From assembly GCF_042679305.1 (NCBI RefSeq), contig NZ_JBHTMP010000015.1:1-64000 (forward strand): DNA of 64,000 nucleotides. Direction: 5' to 3'. The stretch is from Micromonospora_H sonneratiae. Its GTDB lineage: Bacteria > Actinomycetota > Actinomycetes > Mycobacteriales > Micromonosporaceae. The position numbers were made by a program, and so were the translations under genes. Below, piece by piece: positions 1 to 10,225 of this stretch; the stretch's first letter is position 1, and each line of letters opens with the position of its first letter. The notes under the pieces are model-generated. The model was not told where the DNA came from and did not search any database. It saw nothing but the letters and a program-made list of their open reading frames with translations.

Positions 1-1
1 G

Positions 2-157
2 GCACGTCGCCGGCCGTGCCGCCGCAGACCCGGACGGTACGCGCGGAACGCCACGGCCCGCACCGGGGACTCGGACGGGGCCGGGAAGGACGAGGCCTGG
101 CCCGGCGGCCCGGTCGGCGACGGCACCGGAGATCGGGGCGGTGGCGGATGCTGCTGA
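2..157 (+). CDS. Possible 3' end of an upstream gene (partial)
   Basis: This frame is open from the window edge to a TGA that overlaps the preferred sortase start by 10 nt. From about position 68 its third positions are almost all G or C (Asp-Ser-Asp-Gly-Ala-Gly-Lys-Asp-Glu stretch, then Gly-rich), which looks more like coding sequence than the very Arg-rich sortase frame over the same bases. Before position 60 the sortase frame looks better, so a frameshift or a mis-set start is also possible. No function can be assigned. Confidence 0.2.
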   Translation, partial: ARRRPCRRRPGRYARNATARTGDSDGAGKDEAWPGGPVGDGTGDRGGGGCC

Positions 158-759
158 GCCCCATACCGGTGATCATCGTCCTGATGGTGCTCATCATCAG
201 TGGCCTCGTCGCCGAGCGGATCACCGGTGTCACCGTCCTGCCGAGCGGATTGACCGAGGGCCTACGGCCACCGCCACGCAAGTTTCCCGTGCTGGCGGCC
301 AGCGAGCCGGTCAGCGTCGCCAGCCAGGCGATCCGCCTCGACGCACCGGTACACAGTCTCGGCCTGGCCCCGGACGGCACGATCGCGGCTCCCAGCGCCG
401 AGCAGGCCGACGAGGCCGGGTGGTACCGGGACGGCCCCACCCCGGGCCAGTACGGGCCGTCGGTGATCGTCGGGCACGTCGACACCCGTACCGGGCCGGC
501 GGTGTTCCACAACCTGAACCGGCTACGGGCCGGTGACCGGGTCGAGGTCACCCGACAGGACAACTCGGTGGCGATCTTCGAGGTCAACACGACCAAGACC
601 TACGACAAGGCACAGATCCCGGCGGACGAGGTGTACGGCGACTTCAGCCGGCCCGGCCTGCGCCTGATCACCTGCGGCGGCCGGTGGGTGGGGGGCAGCC
701 TCGGGTACGCCGACAACCTGATCGTCTTCGCGTCGCTGGTTGGCTCCCGCCAGGCGTGA
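148..759 (+). CDS. Class F sortase
   Basis: Membrane-anchored cysteine transpeptidase of the sortase class F family, expected outside the cell membrane. The ATG chosen at 148 puts a hydrophobic anchor (SPIPVIIVLMVLIISGLV) at the extreme N terminus. The same frame is open to the window edge with a GTG at 16, but those extra residues are almost all Arg/Gly and look non-coding. The catalytic His is in VIVGHVDT and the catalytic Cys in LRLITCGG, both in the expected order. The segment that often carries the third catalytic residue, Arg, reads GYADNLIVFA, so that residue is not obvious. About 203 residues is normal for class F. No LPXTG-type substrate gene was recognised in the window. Confidence 0.85.
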   Translation: MLLSPIPVIIVLMVLIISGLVAERITGVTVLPSGLTEGLRPPPRKFPVLAASEPVSVASQAIRLDAPVHSLGLAPDGTIAAPSAEQADEAGWYRDGPTPGQYGPSVIVGHVDTRTGPAVFHNLNRLRAGDRVEVTRQDNSVAIFEVNTTKTYDKAQIPADEVYGDFSRPGLRLITCGGRWVGGSLGYADNLIVFASLVGSRQA

Positions 760-788
760 CCACTCGGCCACACGGGAAGGCCGGCCAC

Positions 789-1010
789 ACCCACCGGGCA
801 TGAGCTCCACCGCTCCACCAGTGGCGTTCATGCCCGAACACCCACCGGGCACGAGCCCCACCGCTCCACCAGTGGCGTTCATGCCCGAACACCCACCGGG
901 CACGAGCCCCACCGCCCCACCAGTGGCGTTCATGCCCGAACACCCACCGGGCACGAGCCCCACCGCCCCACCAGTGGCGTTCATGCCCGAACACCCACCG
1001 GGCATGAACG
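789..1010. repeat. 51-bp tandem repeat, about 4.3 copies
   Basis: Units begin near 789, 840, 891, 942 and 993 with an exact 51-bp period and only a few substitutions. Each unit carries ATGCCCG, nine spacer bases, then CGGGCA, which are complementary arms. The array fills the space between the convergent sortase and HNH genes. It stays open in several frames because 51 is divisible by three, but the period-17 peptide it would encode is most likely an artefact. It appears to be an amplified terminator. Confidence 0.85.
978..1010. terminator. Bidirectional hairpin terminator, 12-bp perfect stem
   Basis: CGTTCATGCCCG (978-989) pairs perfectly with CGGGCATGAACG (999-1010) around a nine-base loop. 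It lies two bases beyond the HNH stop codon and downstream of the sortase, so it can serve both convergent genes. Upstream 51-bp units keep the same inner stem but have mismatches in the outer pairs. Confidence 0.65.
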
Positions 1011-1011
1011 C

Positions 1012-1548
1012 TCAGGCTGCGGTCTCGACCTCCTGTAGGTCGAGCCAGTCGGCCCAGCGCGGATCCGGGGTCCGGTGACCCAGCACCCGCCAGGCGATCC
1101 CCTTCGGCGCGGCGGGTGGGGTGTGCAGTCGCCAACCCAGCTCCGCCGGGGTCTTGTCCCCCTTGGTGTGGTTGCACCTGGCGCAGGCCGCCACGACGTT
1201 CTCCCAGGCATGCCGGCCACCCCGGCTACGCGGGAAGACATGGTCGATGGTCTCGGCCGGGCCCCGGCAGTAGGCACACCGCCACCCGTCCCGCGCGAAG
1301 ATCGCCCGGCGGGAGAGCCCGACGTGGGTCCGATAGGGCACGCGTACGAAGCGGGTCAACCGCACCACGGAGGGCACTGGCAGGGAGTTACGGGCGCTGT
1401 GCAGCACCCCCTCACCGTCGGCGACACAGACAGCTTTCGCCGAAAGCACGAGGATCGCGGCTCTACGCACTGACACGACACACAGCGGCTCATATGTGGC
1501 ATTGAGCACCAACGCTCCGGAGCCCACCATGGGTCGTATGTCAGGCAT
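1012..1548 (-). CDS. HNH endonuclease
   Basis: Protein of about 178 residues with a C-terminal HNH nuclease domain. The zinc-binding CAYC knuckle is near residue 91, the metal/catalytic IDHVFPRSRGG follows, and WENVVAACARCNHTKGDKTP closes the fold with the second Cys pair. The upstream half (GSGALVLNATYEPLCVVSVRRA) is typical of the widespread actinobacterial stand-alone HNH family. The frame extends further upstream, but the ATG at 1548 has AGGGTGAG in front of it and starts the recognisable family sequence. The true substrate of this family is not established. No restriction-modification partner is adjacent. Confidence 0.85.
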   Translation of the reverse strand: MPDIRPMVGSGALVLNATYEPLCVVSVRRAAILVLSAKAVCVADGEGVLHSARNSLPVPSVVRLTRFVRVPYRTHVGLSRRAIFARDGWRCAYCRGPAETIDHVFPRSRGGRHAWENVVAACARCNHTKGDKTPAELGWRLHTPPAAPKGIAWRVLGHRTPDPRWADWLDLQEVETAA

Positions 1549-1843
1549 CGCGCTCACCCTCTCGGTCGTGCTTCGCTCGCTCCTGTCACCTGAGCCGTAC
1601 GGACCGTGGCCCGCCGGGATGGCGACCGCAGCCGACGCCGACGGATCACCGGCGTCCGTGCGCCAATAGTCCCCGATAGGTGCCTCGATTGCACGTACTA
1701 ATCGGGGGTCCCGCTTGAAGCTTTTTCGCCCTGTGCCAAGATGACCGGTTCCGCGCATGTTGACCATGTGGCGCGTTGCGCCCTTCGCCACCCAACGGCG
1801 GGTCGGACGACGGAGCATGCCGCCGGTGCGGTACTAAACACCC

Positions 1844-2905
1844 GTGAACCCCGCAAGCCTGACCATCGATCCCTTCCTCGCCCTGCCGGCCGAGGAGACT
1901 CCCGCCCCCAGCCAGAGTTGTCGCGATGACCTGTTCTGCGAACAGATGTGGAAACTGACGGATTCCGCCTGGTTCGCCGAGAGCAGCTACTACGTCCTGG
2001 TCAAGCCGCTGCGCATCGTGGTGATCTTCCTGATCGCGGTGCTGCTCCGCTACCTGCTGCACCGCACCATCAACCGACTGGTCCGCAGCACCAGCGAGGG
2101 AGCGGTGCCGACCGTTCTCAAGCCGCTACGGGAACGGATCCCCACCGCCGCCATCGACGCAACCGCCATCTTCCCGGAGCGCCGCCGTCAACGGGCCGAG
2201 GCGATCGGCTCCGTGCTCCGCAGTCTGGTCACGGCCGTGGTCTTCTCGATCGCCGTACTGCTGATCCTCAGTGAGCTGAGCTTCGACCTGGCTCCCCTGC
2301 TGGCCAGCGCGGGTATCGCCGGTCTGGCGATCGGCTTCGGCGCGCAGACCCTGGTCAAGGACCTACTGGCCGGCCTGTTCATGCTGTTGGAGGACCAGTA
2401 CGGGGTTGGCGACACGGTCGACCTGGGGGAGGCGACCGGGACCGTCGAGGCGGTGGGCCTACGGATCACCACCGTCCGCGACGTCCGTGGCGTCCTCTGG
2501 TACATCCGCAACGGCGAGATCATCCGGGTCGGTAACAAGAGCCAGGGTTGGGCGATGGTCGTCGTCGACATGCCGATCGGGTTCACCGGTACCGAGGAGG
2601 CGACCGCGGTTCTGCGTACCGCCGCGGAGTCGGTCGCGGTGGATCCGGAACTCGCCCCGTCGATCGTGGAGCCGCCCGAGGTGCTCGGCGTCGAAACCGT
2701 CACCGTGGACGGTGCCGTGATCCGTACCGTCGCCAAGACCACCGCGGACGGACAGTTCTCCGTGGGCCGGGAACTCCGCCGCCGGCTGGCCGAGGCGCTG
2801 GAGAATTCCGGGATCACCGCCCGGATAGCCGCAGCCCGGATGTTCCCCCGGCCGGCAGCGCCGCCCGAGGGCGACGGCGGGACCGGACAGGGGGGCGCAA
2901 CCTGA
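1844..2905 (+). CDS. Mechanosensitive ion channel, MscS family
   Basis: Integral membrane channel that would open under membrane tension and release solutes on hypo-osmotic shock. There are three membrane segments at roughly residues 47-68, 127-148 and 150-185. The last is the Gly/Ala-rich pore helix (ASAGIAGLAIGFGAQ) followed by TLVKDLLAG and the beta-domain start VGDTVDLGEATGTVE, which are hallmarks of MscS. A cytoplasmic alpha/beta domain follows, then a Pro/Gly-rich tail. The GTG start at 1844 is taken because the N terminus is open just before it. The length of 353 residues is within the family's range. It appears to be a single-gene unit. Confidence 0.9.
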   Translation: MNPASLTIDPFLALPAEETPAPSQSCRDDLFCEQMWKLTDSAWFAESSYYVLVKPLRIVVIFLIAVLLRYLLHRTINRLVRSTSEGAVPTVLKPLRERIPTAAIDATAIFPERRRQRAEAIGSVLRSLVTAVVFSIAVLLILSELSFDLAPLLASAGIAGLAIGFGAQTLVKDLLAGLFMLLEDQYGVGDTVDLGEATGTVEAVGLRITTVRDVRGVLWYIRNGEIIRVGNKSQGWAMVVVDMPIGFTGTEEATAVLRTAAESVAVDPELAPSIVEPPEVLGVETVTVDGAVIRTVAKTTADGQFSVGRELRRRLAEALENSGITARIAAARMFPRPAAPPEGDGGTGQGGAT

Positions 2906-3254
2906 GGAATCCGCGCCGCCGGACCCGGGCGGCGCGGAAGGAACAAGAAACCCGAATCCCGGCCAGGAGAAAGGCACGAAACCGACGCAGGCCCGCGCAG
3001 CTGACCTGTGACCAGGGAACCTGTCCATCGATGCAGGGGTCGCGCGCCACGCGGAGGGTCAGGTATCGTCCGTTCGTTCAGTCATAGATGCGACGTACTA
3101 GCCGTTCGCACTAGCCAGGTTGTCAGACTATCGGGCAGAATTCCGGACAGCTATCCCGGAGCGTGACGAAGACCTCGCTGATCCGCACATCTGACAACGT
3201 TTCCCGGCAGCCCCATCAGGAGTGGTCAGCGGCCGAGAACGATGGAGGCGCCTG
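2906..3254. other. Intergenic region with a distant 9-bp inverted repeat
   Basis: No convincing gene in this stretch of about 350 bases. GTTGTCAGA at 3119-3127 is the exact complement of TCTGACAAC at 3190-3198, 62 bases apart, just upstream of the MFS gene. It could be a pair of half-sites or chance. A direct motif (ACTAGCC) recurs near 3107 and 3111. Nothing else was recognised. Confidence 0.3.
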
Positions 3255-4649
3255 GTGTCCGACGAGCGAAACGCCCACGAAGGGCCAGCTACCTTCCGTG
3301 AAGTGTTCGCCCCGTCCGAGTTCCGGGCGATCTACGCTTCGGGCGCGTTGACGTGGTTCGGCGACTACCTCACCAAGGCCGCCGTCAGCATCCTGGTGTA
3401 CCAGCAGTCCAAGTCCGTCGCGCTCTCCGCTGCCGCGTTCGCGATGAGCTACCTGCCCTGGCTGATCGGCGGCCCGCTGCTCACCACGCTCGCCGAGCGG
3501 TATTCGTACCGGACGGTCATGGTCGTCTGCGACCTCACCCGCATGTCGCTGATCTCGCTGGTGGCCATTCCCGGCCTGGTTCCGACCCAGCTGATCCCCG
3601 TCGTGCTCTTCGCCTCCGCACTGGCCAATCCACCGAGCCAGGCGGCCAGGTCAGCGCTGATACCGTTCATCCTCACCGGCGACCGGCTGGTCGTCGGTCT
3701 GGGGCTCATCACCAGCACCGGCCAGGCCGCGCAGTTCACCGGCTACCTGGCCGGCGCGGCGATCTCCATCATCAACCCGCACCTGGCGCTCTTCCTCAAC
3801 ACGCTCACCTTCGCGTTGTCCGCGGTGCTCATCCGGTTCGGCGTCCGGCAACGGCCATCCGCCATGACCACCGCCCACCGCAGCCATCTGCTGCGGGAGA
3901 CCGCGGAGGGCTTCCGGATCGTCTTCGGTACGCCGGTGCTGCGGGCCATCGCGATCATGGTCTTCGCCTCGATGCTCTTCGCCATCGTGCCCGAGGGGCT
4001 GGCTGCCGCCTGGGCCAACGAACGAGCCGACGGTGGGAACGCCCACCTCGCCCAGGGCATGATCATGGCGGCCAGTCCGATCGGTTTCATCCTCGGTGGC
4101 GTGGTGATCGGCCGGGCCGTCCGACCGGACCGTCGCCGATCCCTGATCCGACTGTTCGCCGTAATGGCACCGCTGGCGCTCGTACCGGCCCTACTGGACC
4201 CGTCACCGCCGGTGGTGGCTCTGCTGACGGCGATCACCGGCTTCGCCGTCGCCGGTCTCATGCCGGTGGCGAACGGGCTGTTCGTCCAGGCCCTGCCACA
4301 GGGATTCCGGGCCCGGGCATTCGGGGTGATGGGCACCGGCGTCCAGGTGATGCAGGGCGTGGCCGTGCTCCTGACCGGGCTGCTGGCCAACCGGTTCCCC
4401 ATCCCGCTCACCGTCGGGCTGTGGAGCCTGGCGGGCGCCTGCCTGATGCTGGTCGCCGCCCTGAACTGGCCCACCTCCGACCGCTTCGAAGCCGCGATCG
4501 CCGCCGCCCGGGGTGGTGCCCCGGACAACGGAAGCGAGCCGACCGTCGGCGAGCCCGCCGGCCCCGCCACCGTCCCGACCGGCCAGGACCAGTCGTCCGG
4601 CCCCCAGGCCCGCCCGCCCGCCTCCCAGGCCGGCGTCGGGTCGGCGTGA
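3255..4649 (+). CDS. MFS transporter
   Basis: Major facilitator superfamily secondary transporter, probably an exporter, with about 12 hydrophobic segments across 464 residues. The N terminus reads FREVFAPSEFRAIYASGALTWFGDYLTKAAVSILVYQQ, which is the layout of the drug-exporter-like group lacking a strong substrate signature. The start at GTG 3255 is preferred over GTG 3222 because GGAGG at 3244-3248 is correctly spaced for it. The C-terminal 60 residues are a Pro/Gly/Ala tail without membrane segments. The stop codon lies inside the first unit of a 32-bp tandem repeat. The substrate cannot be predicted. Confidence 0.85.
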   Translation: MSDERNAHEGPATFREVFAPSEFRAIYASGALTWFGDYLTKAAVSILVYQQSKSVALSAAAFAMSYLPWLIGGPLLTTLAERYSYRTVMVVCDLTRMSLISLVAIPGLVPTQLIPVVLFASALANPPSQAARSALIPFILTGDRLVVGLGLITSTGQAAQFTGYLAGAAISIINPHLALFLNTLTFALSAVLIRFGVRQRPSAMTTAHRSHLLRETAEGFRIVFGTPVLRAIAIMVFASMLFAIVPEGLAAAWANERADGGNAHLAQGMIMAASPIGFILGGVVIGRAVRPDRRRSLIRLFAVMAPLALVPALLDPSPPVVALLTAITGFAVAGLMPVANGLFVQALPQGFRARAFGVMGTGVQVMQGVAVLLTGLLANRFPIPLTVGLWSLAGACLMLVAALNWPTSDRFEAAIAAARGGAPDNGSEPTVGEPAGPATVPTGQDQSSGPQARPPASQAGVGSA

Positions 4650-4733
4650 GGCCCGCCATCCCCACCGCCGGGTCGGCGTGAGGCAGGCCGTACCCGCCGT
4701 CGGCTCGGTGTGAGGCAGGCCGCACCCACCGCG
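4638..4733. repeat. 32-bp tandem repeat, 3 copies, spanning an MFS stop codon
   Basis: Units start at 4638, 4670 and 4702 (GGGTCGGCGTGAGGC or close variants). The first contains the last three codons and the TGA of the MFS gene, so the gene's end has been copied downstream twice. All three copies keep the TGA. Divergence between units is modest. Confidence 0.75.
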
Positions 4734-4780
4734 ACACCCACGCGTCAACCGCGCTGCGGACAAGCTGGCAGGATGGAACG

Positions 4781-5209
4781 GTGAACCCCGCGAGTGAGCC
4801 GGCGCAGCCGCAGCCGGCAACGACCTTCTTCGAAGCGATCGGTGGCGAGCCGACCTTCCGTAAGCTCGTCGACGAGTTCTACGCCGGCGTGGCCGACGAC
4901 CCGGTGCTCCGCCCGATGTACCCGGAAGCCGACCTCGGACCGGCCAACGACCGGATGCGGCTCTTCCTGATGCAGTACTGGGGCGGCCCGAACACCTACT
5001 CGGCCGAGCGCGGTCATCCGCGACTGCGGTTGCGGCATGCCCCGTTCCGGGTCGGTACGGTCGAGCGCGACGCGTGGCTGCGCCGGATGCGCCGGGCCGT
5101 GGACAGCCTCGACCTACCCGAGGAATACGCCCACACGCTCTGGGAGTACCTGGAGCGGGCCGCGCACTTCATGGTCAACGTGGACCCGGCCGACGAGGCC
5201 GCCTCCTGA
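4781..5209 (+). CDS. glbO: Truncated haemoglobin, group II (trHbO)
   Basis: Haem-binding 2-on-2 globin of 142 residues, cytoplasmic, implicated in oxygen/NO chemistry or redox sensing in actinobacteria. FFEAIGGEPTFRKLVDEFYAGVADDPVLRPMYPEADL is the family's N-terminal signature, MQYWGG the CD/E region and HPRLRLRHAPF carries the proximal-side His. AWLRRMRRAVDS contains the Trp (G8) typical of group II. The length matches M. tuberculosis GlbO closely. It begins with a GTG. In mycobacteria glbO lies in the same chromosomal neighbourhood as a thioesterase and ettA, as here; that is from general knowledge of the M. tuberculosis map. Confidence 0.93.
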   Translation: MNPASEPAQPQPATTFFEAIGGEPTFRKLVDEFYAGVADDPVLRPMYPEADLGPANDRMRLFLMQYWGGPNTYSAERGHPRLRLRHAPFRVGTVERDAWLRRMRRAVDSLDLPEEYAHTLWEYLERAAHFMVNVDPADEAAS

Positions 5210-5248
5210 TCGACCGACCCGCCCGCTACCTGGACGCATGCTCATCGA

Positions 5249-6133
5249 TCAGCGGATCGGAAGGGCGGCGGCCCCGCCGCCCTTCAGGGACCGGGTCAGC
5301 ACCCGATCACCGAAGTACAGGAAGCACCGAACGCCCCGGTCGCCACGGGCCCATGCCTCCTCGGACGGAGTCCGGTACGCCGTTCCGGTCCGGTACCTCA
5401 TCATTCCGTCGTCCGGCACCCCCACGTACCGGGCGATGACCGACCGGCAGCTTCGATGGGCCCGCCCAGGATCGTCGTCGAGTACGGCAAGGGAGGTGAG
5501 CGGGGCGGTCCAGGTCCCGACGTACTCGAAATGGTGTGTCTGGTCACAGGCTCGCGGCCACAGACTCCCCCACCGGTCAGCATCCAAGCAGCCGTACGAC
5601 AGCGGTGACGGCTGGCGGAGGGCGCCACGCAGGCTGCCGTTGTGGTCGGCGGGATACTCCCTCGCGGTGTCGATCGCACTGAGGACGAAGATGTCGCAGC
5701 GGTACCAGCGGCTGCCGCCGGCCCAGCCGGCCGGCGACGGTGGCACGACCTGCACCGTCAATCGCGCGCCACGCCAGTCGGCCCCCACGAACTCCTGTGC
5801 CCGGGCGTCACAGTCGGGGAACACCGCCCGCAACGCGGCCGAGTCGACGGCCGGCGGGGTCGGACGATTGGCGTGCTCGGCGGGAAACTGTCCGACGTAC
5901 AGGGTCTCGGCCTTGTGGGTCTTCCCGCAGTCCATCGGCGCGTAACTGGTCAGGTAGCCGACCCGGTCGGCCAGGGGATGGCAGACCCCGGTCTGCGGGA
6001 CGAACTGCTGCGCCGGTGGAAGTCCACCCCAGTCGTCGGTCAGGTCGCTGTCCGTACCGGCCGGTCCTCCGCAGCCGGTCAGCAACGCCGCGATCAGGAT
6101 GCCCGACACTGCCACACCCGGCCACCGCCGCAT
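5249..6133 (-). CDS. Septum formation family lipoprotein
   Basis: Exported lipoprotein of about 294 residues. The signal peptide ends at a lipobox (AALLTGC), which would lipidate the Cys and tether the protein to the outer face of the membrane. Two related segments follow, each with Cys residues and a Cys-x-x-x-His pattern (MDCGKTHKAETLYVG and RACDQTHHFEYVG), the arrangement seen in the actinobacterial septum formation domain family. The start at 6133 was chosen because GGAGGGCGCA directly precedes it. The biochemical role of the family is unknown. The gene converges with glbO and ends 39 bases from it. Confidence 0.75.
   Translation of the reverse strand: MRRWPGVAVSGILIAALLTGCGGPAGTDSDLTDDWGGLPPAQQFVPQTGVCHPLADRVGYLTSYAPMDCGKTHKAETLYVGQFPAEHANRPTPPAVDSAALRAVFPDCDARAQEFVGADWRGARLTVQVVPPSPAGWAGGSRWYRCDIFVLSAIDTAREYPADHNGSLRGALRQPSPLSYGCLDADRWGSLWPRACDQTHHFEYVGTWTAPLTSLAVLDDDPGRAHRSCRSVIARYVGVPDDGMMRYRTGTAYRTPSEEAWARGDRGVRCFLYFGDRVLTRSLKGGGAAALPIR
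5261..5284. terminator. Hairpin at convergent gene ends
   Basis: AAGGGCGGC (5261-5269) pairs with GCCGCCCTT (5276-5284) around six bases. It sits inside the last codons of the septum-formation gene and 52 bases after glbO, so it most likely terminates glbO. No U-tract is present, as is usual in actinomycetes. Confidence 0.45.
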
Positions 6134-6253
6134 TGCGCCCTCCGGTCCCTCGCCGCGCTGGCGCAGCATACGGGACCGGAATCGCCTCCGAGCATTGGGT
6201 GACTGGACCCGGGTGTCCGGTTACGCCCCGCGTGGACGTGACTGCGGAACCGG

Positions 6254-6850
6254 TTAGAGCAGGGCTCCCTCGTCGTGCAGCCAGTCGACGAACGTGGTGG
6301 CCACGGCAGCGCCACAGTCGAGGATCTCGACCAGCAGCGCGTCGTGCGCCCCCGCGTTCAGCGGCACCTGCAACTCTGCGTAGATGGGCAGTTGACCGCG
6401 TTCGGTCGGGTCGCCCACGTACGCCTTACAGAACCGACGGGTGTGGTTCCACTCGTTGACCACCCGGTAGGCCCGATCGGCCCAGTCCGGGGGAACGGTG
6501 GCATGCGGACGGGCGCGCACGACGAGGATCTCGTCCTCCGGGCCCTCGAGGGTGAACAGCACGGCGTGCCGTTCCCACATCGCCAGTAGGTTGCCGTCCC
6601 CGTCGGCCAGGTACCGCACGTCGAGCAGGTCGAGGGCATTTCCGACCCGGTTGAGGGTGACCGGGGCGACCTCGCCCGCCATCTCCTTCATCGTGGACCG
6701 CGCAGTAGCCAGGCAGTCGTGCTCCGGCTCGCGCGGCGCGGGCGTTCCGACCCGTACGCTGTCTTCAGTAGTAACAGCAGAAGAAGATCTGCTTCGAGTT
6801 TCCGGTTCACCGCCACCGGTGTGACCGGGGCGCCATGACCACCACGGCAT
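6254..6850 (-). CDS. YbjN-like (type III secretion chaperone fold) domain protein
   Basis: Cytoplasmic protein with one recognisable domain from about residue 60 to the end: VTLNRVGNALDLLDVRYLADGDGNLLAMWE, then a beta-rich part and WNHTRRFCKAYV. This is the pattern of the actinobacterial YbjN family, which shares the fold of type III secretion chaperones but has no established activity here. The start is uncertain. The full frame begins at ATG 6850, while ATG 6691 sits just before the conserved part but lacks a ribosome binding site. The region between them is Ser/Arg-rich and may be untranslated. Confidence 0.6.
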   Translation of the reverse strand: MPWWSWRPGHTGGGEPETRSRSSSAVTTEDSVRVGTPAPREPEHDCLATARSTMKEMAGEVAPVTLNRVGNALDLLDVRYLADGDGNLLAMWERHAVLFTLEGPEDEILVVRARPHATVPPDWADRAYRVVNEWNHTRRFCKAYVGDPTERGQLPIYAELQVPLNAGAHDALLVEILDCGAAVATTFVDWLHDEGALL

Positions 6851-6981
6851 CGATCGCGCACCTCGCTCCCCAGCGGATCCATGCGCCTACAATGCGTTGG
6901 ATCCGAGGGACGACGGTACCCGGATAGCCGGCTTGAGGCATCCCCCCAACGGCAGCACCAAACCAGACGTACTAGCGGGGA

Positions 6982-7716
6982 TCATCCGTTCGGTGGAACT
7001 TGCACCACCTTCACCGCAAGATCACTTACCTTCTGCAACCATGCGACTCCATATGGTGCCGACAGGCCGATCCATCGACCGGCCTGCCGTACCTGCACCC
7101 GATCACCTTCGGCTGCCCCTTCGGGCCCCAGGAAACCCATCCGGACGACGGCCTGCACCAGCCGCTGGGACACCTCGATCCGAGGCAGGGCCGACACCCC
7201 GTCCGCCGCCGACGGCGTCACCACCAGCGCGACGTGGTCCAGCAACGCGTCCCGTACGGCCCGCTGGCCCACCGCCCGGCCAGCCACCCCCTGCACCACC
7301 GCGGTGCGCAACGTGCCCGCCGCCGCCGAGGCGATCCGGCGCAGATCGGCACCGGACACCGTCTCCATTACCCGACCGGCGGACATCGGCACCGGCCACC
7401 GCCAGTCGGCGTCGCGGCGGGGCGGCAGTCCCGCCCCGCCGCGGGCCAACTCGTCCAACAGCCCGGAGGCGGAGACGGTCGCGTCGCCCGGTCCCGTTCC
7501 GAACACCGTCCGGCTGACCAGCACCGCCCACGGTAGGCGGGCCCAGAGCGCGGTCCGCCGAACGGTGCCGGGCGGGTCAGCCGGGTGTCCGGAACGCAGT
7601 CGGACCAGCGCCGTCCGATCGAGGCGGGTCAGCCGGGACAGGAAGGCACCCGCGTCCGCCACCCCGGTCAGTCCGTGCCCGGCCGGAGCACCGGTCTCCC
7701 GCTGGTCGGTCACCAT
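6982..7716 (-). CDS. Conserved hypothetical protein
   Basis: Protein of 244 residues with no signal peptide or membrane segment and no motif that I recognise. Sequence such as FLSRLTRLDRTALVRLRS near the N terminus and a helical C-terminal half suggest a soluble cytoplasmic protein. It ends 131 bases from the YbjN-like gene and starts 20 bases after the thioesterase gene, so ettA, the thioesterase and this gene are probably one transcript. Codon use is normal for the window. The position next to ettA suggests a conserved actinobacterial arrangement, but function is unknown. Confidence 0.7.
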   Translation of the reverse strand: MVTDQRETGAPAGHGLTGVADAGAFLSRLTRLDRTALVRLRSGHPADPPGTVRRTALWARLPWAVLVSRTVFGTGPGDATVSASGLLDELARGGAGLPPRRDADWRWPVPMSAGRVMETVSGADLRRIASAAAGTLRTAVVQGVAGRAVGQRAVRDALLDHVALVVTPSAADGVSALPRIEVSQRLVQAVVRMGFLGPEGAAEGDRVQVRQAGRWIGLSAPYGVAWLQKVSDLAVKVVQVPPNG

Positions 7717-7736
7717 CCGCCGTCCTCAGCTTTCCG

Positions 7737-8214
7737 TCACGATCGGCCGTTGTCCCCCGCCGGCCCGGACACCGGGGCCAGCTCCGGCTCGGTGTACGGC
7801 AGCAGGAAGGCCCGTTCCTCGTCGGTGATCCGCCGGGGCCGCTGCTGCTTCAGGTCGAACGGTACGAGCACCGACCGGGCCCGGCTGGCCAACACGTCGC
7901 CGTCGAAGAGCTCGTAGGCGACGGTGAAGCTGGACACCCGGATCTCCGGGATCCACATCTCAATCCGGACGGTGGGTGCCTCGTCCGCCGTGACCCGGCT
8001 GAGCGCGTAGTCCACCGGGCGCAGGTAGTCGATCTCGTGCCGACGGATGACCACGCCGTCGGCGAACGAGCTGACGCCCCAGGCCCGGCCATTGGCGAAC
8101 ATCAGCGCCACCCGGGCCTCCTCGTAGAGGGTGAGGAAGCGGGCGTTGTTGATGTGGCCGTACGCATCGAGGTCGGACCACCGTAGCGTGCAGTGGTAGA
8201 CGTACCGCTTGGCC

Positions 8215-8222
<8 letters not shown>
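7737..8222 (-). CDS. Acyl-CoA thioesterase, hotdog fold (4HBT family)
   Basis: Hydrolyses an acyl-thioester, probably acyl-CoA. The single hotdog domain shows RWSDLDAYGHINNARFLTLYEEAR at about residues 14-37, where the Asp and the Gly-His-x-Asn-Asn pattern are the active site of the 4-hydroxybenzoyl-CoA thioesterase type. The length of about 161 residues is typical. The GTG at 8222 is chosen over an upstream start because it overlaps the ettA stop by 8 nt, as expected for translational coupling. The chain-length preference cannot be predicted. Confidence 0.85.
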
Positions 8223-9891
<1,669 letters not shown>

Positions 9892-10225
9892 GGTGCGGCC
9901 TACCTCCAGAGTCTTTACGAGAGTCAGTGGGCTTGCTGCAAGCCACACAAGTCACGGACAGCGGTTGATGCCGCGCACGCCACCCTCAATCCTGACAGGT
10001 TCGGCCCGCTCCGCCCACATCACCCCGGCCGCGAGCCCCCGGACGGATCGGTCTGATCCGATCCAAAGGTCGGGAAGCTGTTCCGATCACCGGAAGATCC
10101 GTGTTATCGAGATCACTTACTGGTTTCTCCGGCCCTCTCGACTGGGAAGTGAGAGTGCCACGGCGCACCGCTACGCTCAGTACGCTCATGCGGTGAACCC
10201 GTAACCACCCGGAGGTGTGCGGATC
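9892..10225. promoter_or_regulatory. Divergent promoter region between ettA and otsA with palindromes
   Basis: No gene is seen in this 334-base gap. It holds GGATCGG-N6-CCGATCC (10045-10064), a perfect 7-bp dyad that could be an operator, and a small hairpin GGCTTG-CTG-CAAGCC (9930-9944) in the 5' region of ettA. Both orientations need a promoter here. The assignment to either gene is inference. Confidence 0.4.

Noticed and set aside
789..1010. CRISPR-like array
   Set aside because: Units are identical head-to-tail with no variable spacers and no cas genes; it is a tandem repeat.
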